From positions 2,340,008 to 2,404,007 of the forward strand of contig NZ_LR733979.1 in NCBI RefSeq assembly GCF_902506605.1: a stretch of DNA of 64,000 bases, written 5' to 3'. The notes under the pieces are model-generated. The model saw only the letters and a list, made by a program, of their open reading frames with translations. It did no database searches and was not told the origin of the DNA. A program made the translations under genes and the position numbers. The DNA is from Sphingomonas sp. AX6. Lineage in GTDB: Bacteria; Pseudomonadota; Alphaproteobacteria; Sphingomonadales; Sphingomonadaceae. Shown here one piece after another: positions 60,506-64,000 of the stretch. Numbering within the stretch: the first letter of the stretch is position 1; every line of letters begins with the position of its first letter.

Positions 60506-61909
60506 ATGGCGATCGAACTGAAGATGCCGGCGCTGTCGCCCACGATGGAAGAGGGCACGCTCGCCAAGTGGCTCGTCAAGGAAGGCGACACGGTCAAGTC
60601 CGGCGACATCATGGCCGAGATCGAAACCGACAAGGCGACGATGGAATTCGAAGCCGTCGATGAAGGCACGATCGCCAAGATCGTGATTGCCGAGGGCACC
60701 GACAATGTGAAGGTCGGCACCGTGATTGCGATCATCGCCGAGGAAGGCGAGGACGCTGGCGATGCCGCTTCGACCAAGGCGGAAGCGCCGAAGCAGGAAG
60801 AGGCGCCCAAGACCGAAGCCACGTCGGACGACAAGCCCGAGGCCCAGGAAACCGGCACGACGCAACTGACCCAGCACGCGGAAAAGACCGGCAAGCGCGA
60901 TGCTGAAATTCCCGAAGGCACCGAAATGGTCAAGACCACGGTCCGCGAAGCATTGCGCGACGCGATGGCCGAGGAAATGCGCGCCGACGACCGCGTGTTC
61001 GTGATGGGCGAGGAAGTCGCCGAATATCAGGGCGCGTACAAGGTCACGCAGGGGCTGCTCGAGGAATTCGGCGCGCGCCGGGTGATCGACACGCCGATCA
61101 CCGAATATGGCTTTGCCGGTGTCGGCACGGGTGCTGCGATGGGCGGGCTTCGTCCGATCGTCGAGTTCATGACGTTCAACTTCGCGATGCAGGCGATCGA
61201 TCACATCATCAATTCGGCGGCCAAGACCAACTATATGTCCGGCGGCCAGATGCGCTGCCCGATCGTGTTCCGTGGCCCCAATGGTGCGGCGAGCCGCGTC
61301 GGCGCGCAGCACTCGCAAAACTATGGTCCCTGGTACGCCAGCGTCCCCGGCCTGATCGTGATCGCGCCTTATGACGCGGCGGACGCCAAGGGTTTGCTAA
61401 AAGCGGCGATCCGCAGCGAAGACCCGGTCGTCTTCCTCGAAAACGAGCTGATGTACGGGCGCAGCTTTGATGTGCCCAAGCTCGACGATTTCGTGCTGCC
61501 GATCGGCAAGGCGCGGATCATGCGCGAAGGCAAAGACGTTACCCTCGTCAGCTATTCGATCGGCGTCGGCGTTTCATTGGAAGCCGCCGACAAGCTCGCC
61601 GAAGAGGGCATCGAAGCCGAAGTCATTGACCTGCGCACGCTGCGCCCGCTCGACACCGACACCGTGCTGGAGAGTCTGAAAAAGACCAACCGTCTGGTGG
61701 TGGTCGAGGAAGGCTGGCCGACCTGTTCGATCGCCAGCGAAATCGCCGCCGTGGTAATGGAAAAGGGCTTCGACGACCTCGATGCGCCGGTGCTGCGTGT
61801 CACCAATGAGGACGTGCCGTTGCCCTATGCCGCGAACCTCGAAAAACTGGCGCTGGTCGATGCGGCGCGGGTCGTCGCTGCGGTGAAGAAGGTGACGTAC
61901 ACGGGATAG
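60506..61909 (+). CDS. pdhB: Pyruvate dehydrogenase E1 beta subunit with N-terminal lipoyl domain
   Basis: 467 residues. An extra N-terminal lipoyl domain ([20 protein letters not shown]) carries the lipoylated lysine K43 in [12 protein letters not shown] flexible Ala/Lys/Glu linker spans about 85-135. The E1-beta domain begins near 140 ([14 protein letters not shown]) and has [22 protein letters not shown] and the C-terminal transketolase fold. The added lipoyl domain is usual in alphaproteobacteria and probably aids transfer to E2. It is coupled to pdhA. E2 and E3 genes are not in the window. Confidence 0.95.
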   Translation: MAIELKMPALSPTMEEGTLAKWLVKEGDTVKSGDIMAEIETDKATMEFEAVDEGTIAKIVIAEGTDNVKVGTVIAIIAEEGEDAGDAASTKAEAPKQEEAPKTEATSDDKPEAQETGTTQLTQHAEKTGKRDAEIPEGTEMVKTTVREALRDAMAEEMRADDRVFVMGEEVAEYQGAYKVTQGLLEEFGARRVIDTPITEYGFAGVGTGAAMGGLRPIVEFMTFNFAMQAIDHIINSAAKTNYMSGGQMRCPIVFRGPNGAASRVGAQHSQNYGPWYASVPGLIVIAPYDAADAKGLLKAAIRSEDPVVFLENELMYGRSFDVPKLDDFVLPIGKARIMREGKDVTLVSYSIGVGVSLEAADKLAEEGIEAEVIDLRTLRPLDTDTVLESLKKTNRLVVVEEGWPTCSIASEIAAVVMEKGFDDLDAPVLRVTNEDVPLPYAANLEKLALVDAARVVAAVKKVTYTG

Positions 61910-61917
61910 CGATTAAT

Positions 61918-61940
61918 GGCGGCGCGTAATCACCGCCGCC
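61918..61940. terminator. Hairpin between convergent pdhB and TadE-like gene
   Basis: GGCGGCG (61918-61924) pairs with CGCCGCC (61934-61940) around a nine-base loop in the 31-base gap between the two stops. There is no clear T-run, so it may act as a simple barrier from both sides. Confidence 0.5.
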
Positions 61941-62594
61941 TCAATCGTCGTCGCAGGACGACTCTTCGGCGTTTTCGTTGTTATAGATTTGGCGCAGGTC
62001 GCGCGTATCGCGCACTAGCATCGATGCGACTTCGCGTATCTCGAGGTTCGGCGCGAGGTCGGCGTCGATCAGCGGCTGATAACGATAGGCGACCTCTACG
62101 AACATCGCAGCGCCATTGTCCGGGGCGATGACCTGCTGGCCCACCGGTCCGACGCCGACCAGGTTGGTGTCGCCTTGCTCGCCATATTGCGGGGCATAGC
62201 CATGCGCGCCGCGACAGCGTTGCCAGGCGATCTTGAACCGGTTGGTGGTGTTGGGCTTCGCTACCGGTTCGACGCTGGAAATGACGACGCGGCCGTGCGT
62301 GTAGAGGTCCAGTTCGCCCGCGTGTAGCCCGGCACCGGTCAGCAAATCGTTGATGTCGGTCTCGGTGATCGTCTTGGCGGCAAGCTGGCTACCCGTTCCG
62401 ATCCGCGCCGAATTGTCGGCCAGGTGCAGCGCGACTTGGCTGACGCGCATTCGCGTGGTGATGTAATGGGTGAGTTCCGCACCGGTCAGGCCCAGCACCA
62501 TCAGGATCGGCATCGCGAATGCGAATTCGATCAGTGCGACCCCCGATGTGTCACAACCCAGCCGCTTCAGGCCGCGTGAAAGGTTCGCGATCAT
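61941..62594 (-). CDS. TadE-like pseudopilin-type membrane protein
   Basis: 217 residues from the ATG at 62594. An N-terminal segment precedes a TadE signature: CDTSGVALIEFAFAMPILMVLGLTGAEL, with the glutamate and a single membrane helix at about 17-40. The rest is periplasmic and includes paired cysteines (QRCRGAHG and the terminal SSCDDD). TadE/TadG-type minor pilins help to assemble Flp pili or secreted surface structures. The start overlaps the stop of the next gene upstream (ATGA). Confidence 0.85.
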   Translation of the reverse strand: MIANLSRGLKRLGCDTSGVALIEFAFAMPILMVLGLTGAELTHYITTRMRVSQVALHLADNSARIGTGSQLAAKTITETDINDLLTGAGLHAGELDLYTHGRVVISSVEPVAKPNTTNRFKIAWQRCRGAHGYAPQYGEQGDTNLVGVGPVGQQVIAPDNGAAMFVEVAYRYQPLIDADLAPNLEIREVASMLVRDTRDLRQIYNNENAEESSCDDD

Positions 62595-63202
62595 GCGCAA
62601 TTCCTGACCACTGGCGTGGCATAGCTGCCCTGGTCGGCATAGGGCTGATTGCGGAGCACCGTCGTCGCCCGGACGCGCACGGTGTCCGACATGCCGATCA
62701 TGCCCGCCATCGGAAATAGCCGCGGATATTCGACGGTGGCGGTATAAAGCGCGGTATCCTTTGCGCCGCCCTGACCGGTGTTGCTGCCGTCGCGATCCCA
62801 GCTCATGTTGCTGTTCTGATCGGTATAGGGCTCGCCGTCGTTGCACGTTCCGTCGTTATTTGTGTCGGTCCATTCCTCTGCCCGCGCGGTCGATGCCTCG
62901 CTGAAGGTGCGATAGAAGCGGCGGTCGAAGGTTACGACGGCGCTTGCCGCCAGCTTTTCCACCTGATCGCTGACGATGCCGTCGATGACGGTCTGACGTG
63001 GCACCGCTGCCCCCGCCTCAAGGCTGGCGTCGCGGGCTGCCTTTTGCATGATCCCCTGAAGCGTCGCCCGCATGTAGAGCGTGTGCGCCAGGTCCATCGA
63101 CCCCATCAGCAGCAGCAGCATGACCGGCGCGACCACCGCGAATTCGACGATCGTGATGCCGCGCTCGTCACCCTTTAAACGAGAGGCGAGGGGGCGGATC
63201 AA
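62591..63202 (-). CDS. TadE-like pseudopilin-type membrane protein
   Basis: 203 residues from a TTG at 63202 that overlaps the preceding stop (TTGA). The TadE motif is GDERGITIVEFAVVAPVMLLLLMGSMDL near residues 13-38, with a single helix. The long periplasmic part contains acidic, Asn-rich stretches (TDTNNDGTCNDGEPYTDQNS) that look like calcium-binding loops. It probably forms a minor pilin complex with the two neighbours. Confidence 0.85.
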   Translation of the reverse strand: MIRPLASRLKGDERGITIVEFAVVAPVMLLLLMGSMDLAHTLYMRATLQGIMQKAARDASLEAGAAVPRQTVIDGIVSDQVEKLAASAVVTFDRRFYRTFSEASTARAEEWTDTNNDGTCNDGEPYTDQNSNMSWDRDGSNTGQGGAKDTALYTATVEYPRLFPMAGMIGMSDTVRVRATTVLRNQPYADQGSYATPVVRNCA

Positions 63203-64000
63203 TTGGTCAGCCTCAACGCCGAAATCTGGTCGGCGATCTGGCGGAAGGTCGCCTGAAGCGCGGACGAACTGCGCGCAGTGAAATAGCGGCCCGGCGTCGC
63301 GCAATCCTCAAGCCGACCCTCGGTCGTCGCGTTCGAACCATTGCCGAACGAAATAACCCACAGCGTCACGTTCTGGTTTTTCACCGCCGAGCAGATCGCG
63401 TCGAAACGCGCGTTCACCTCGTTGTTGAAGCTGCCGTTATTTGCGGTGCCCGGGCTGGCGACGTTCCGCCGATCGTACCAAGGCACGCCATAGGCAGAAT
63501 ATCCGAAATTATGCGTCACGGTGTCGCCGTCGGTCATGAAGATCAGATGACGTTCGATCTCGCCGCCTTGCGGCGTGACCGCGTTCTCGCTGGCGAACAG
63601 ACCGGTCGGCGACAGCAGCCGCGCACCCCAAAGCAGGCCGATGTCGTGATAGGTGTTGCCATTGGGCGTCAGGCTGTTGACGTAGGACGAGAATCCGCCC
63701 GCATCGGTCCATGGTGCCATTTTGCGCGACTCGGTCGGGCAGGAATAGCTAGAGTTGTTGTCGAGGTCCGACGCGGTTTCGACGCGGTTACGCGTATAGT
63801 TTCCCCCGGAGTAACGCGTGTAGATCGCGCTGCGTAGTAGCGGTCCCCAGCGGCTTGCGGCGTTATCGGGCACGCGGTCGATGTCGAGGTCGATGGCATC
63901 GTCAGGGATCGGCGTGAAATTGGTGCCGGTGACGGTCTGTCGTTCCTCGATGCAGCCGTCCCATGCGACCGTGCGGTTAGTGCCGTTGCTGCCCAGCGGC
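63199..64000 (-). CDS. TadG-like protein with C-terminal vWA-like domain (5' end outside window)
   Basis: The frame is open to the right window edge, about 267 codons visible, so the N-terminus is missing. The visible part contains IFMTDGDTVTHN (a metal-ion-dependent-adhesion-like segment), NVTLWVISFGNGSN and a final QATFRQIADQISALRLTN. This is the vWA-like C-terminal half of TadG-type Flp-pilus proteins. The N-terminal helix should lie just beyond the window. It is the first of three coupled genes at the end of a tad locus. Confidence 0.75.
   Translation of the reverse strand, partial: PLGSNGTNRTVAWDGCIEERQTVTGTNFTPIPDDAIDLDIDRVPDNAASRWGPLLRSAIYTRYSGGNYTRNRVETASDLDNNSSYSCPTESRKMAPWTDAGGFSSYVNSLTPNGNTYHDIGLLWGARLLSPTGLFASENAVTPQGGEIERHLIFMTDGDTVTHNFGYSAYGVPWYDRRNVASPGTANNGSFNNEVNARFDAICSAVKNQNVTLWVISFGNGSNATTEGRLEDCATPGRYFTARSSSALQATFRQIADQISALRLTN

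Overview
The window looks like a chromosomal segment of a sphingomonad-type alphaproteobacterium (Sphingomonadaceae, probably Sphingomonas or a close relative). This is inferred from the high GC content, from the linked block chvI-chvG-hprK-rapZ-PTS next to pckA, from pyruvate dehydrogenase E1-beta carrying its own lipoyl domain, and from abundant short palindromic intergenic repeats typical of sphingomonads. No tRNA, rRNA, CRISPR array, prophage or classical insertion sequence was seen. Almost all of the sequence is housekeeping DNA with short gaps and many 4-base start/stop overlaps.

Layout. 1-4289 (minus): a vWA/MoxR pair with a CHAP amidase between them, a protein of unknown function, and a Phd/YefM-like plus PAS fusion. 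4533-6496 (plus): a small trimeric autotransporter and a small membrane protein. 6617-11467 (minus): yqeY, a DUF559 endonuclease cassette, dnaG and rpoD, a version of the macromolecular synthesis operon. 11607-17933 (plus): carA, a lipoprotein gene, carB, greA and a rhomboid protease. 18121-18269: a candidate small RNA on the minus strand. 18456-26338 (plus): lolC, lolD, glutathione peroxidase, dnaE and an acyl-CoA ligase. 26378-31937: a mostly minus-strand set (EEP phosphatase-like protein, radical SAM protein, moaB, lytic transglycosylase, UDG-like protein) with one plus-strand VOC gene. 32062-42429 (plus): ETF-QO, a TPR protein, ispE, an enoyl-CoA hydratase, an N-formylglutamate amidohydrolase, ilvD, a lipoprotein, the NAD(P)HX repair enzyme and an RNA methyltransferase. 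42420-46917: truA and fmt (minus) divergent from recR, def and rmuC (plus). 47041-53043 (minus): a META protein and trmH-like methyltransferase, then ptsH, manX, rapZ, hprK, chvG and chvI. 53214-61909: pckA, mscS, nfeD/SPFH, a CitE-like lyase, csaA, ftsB, pdhA and pdhB. 61941-64000 (minus): the end of a TadE/TadG cluster, cut by the window edge.

The most unusual signal is the behaviour of short palindromic elements. They fill intergenic gaps. They also lie in frame inside two essential genes: a 71-bp element in dnaE and an approximately 107-bp element in carA. A nearly perfect 37-bp inverted pair brackets a DUF559 endonuclease gene that fits exactly into the yqeY-dnaG junction. Together these suggest a REP-like element family that tolerates, or exploits, insertion into coding DNA, with DUF559 as a possible partner nuclease. 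This is inference from one window and needs comparative checking.

Other points of note are a Phd-PAS fusion regulator, a terminator-ended small RNA candidate, a LacI-operator-like palindrome between divergent chvI and pckA promoters, a low-GC lipoprotein gene inside carAB, a possible 21-codon carA leader, and a UDG-fold protein without the expected iron-sulfur cysteines.
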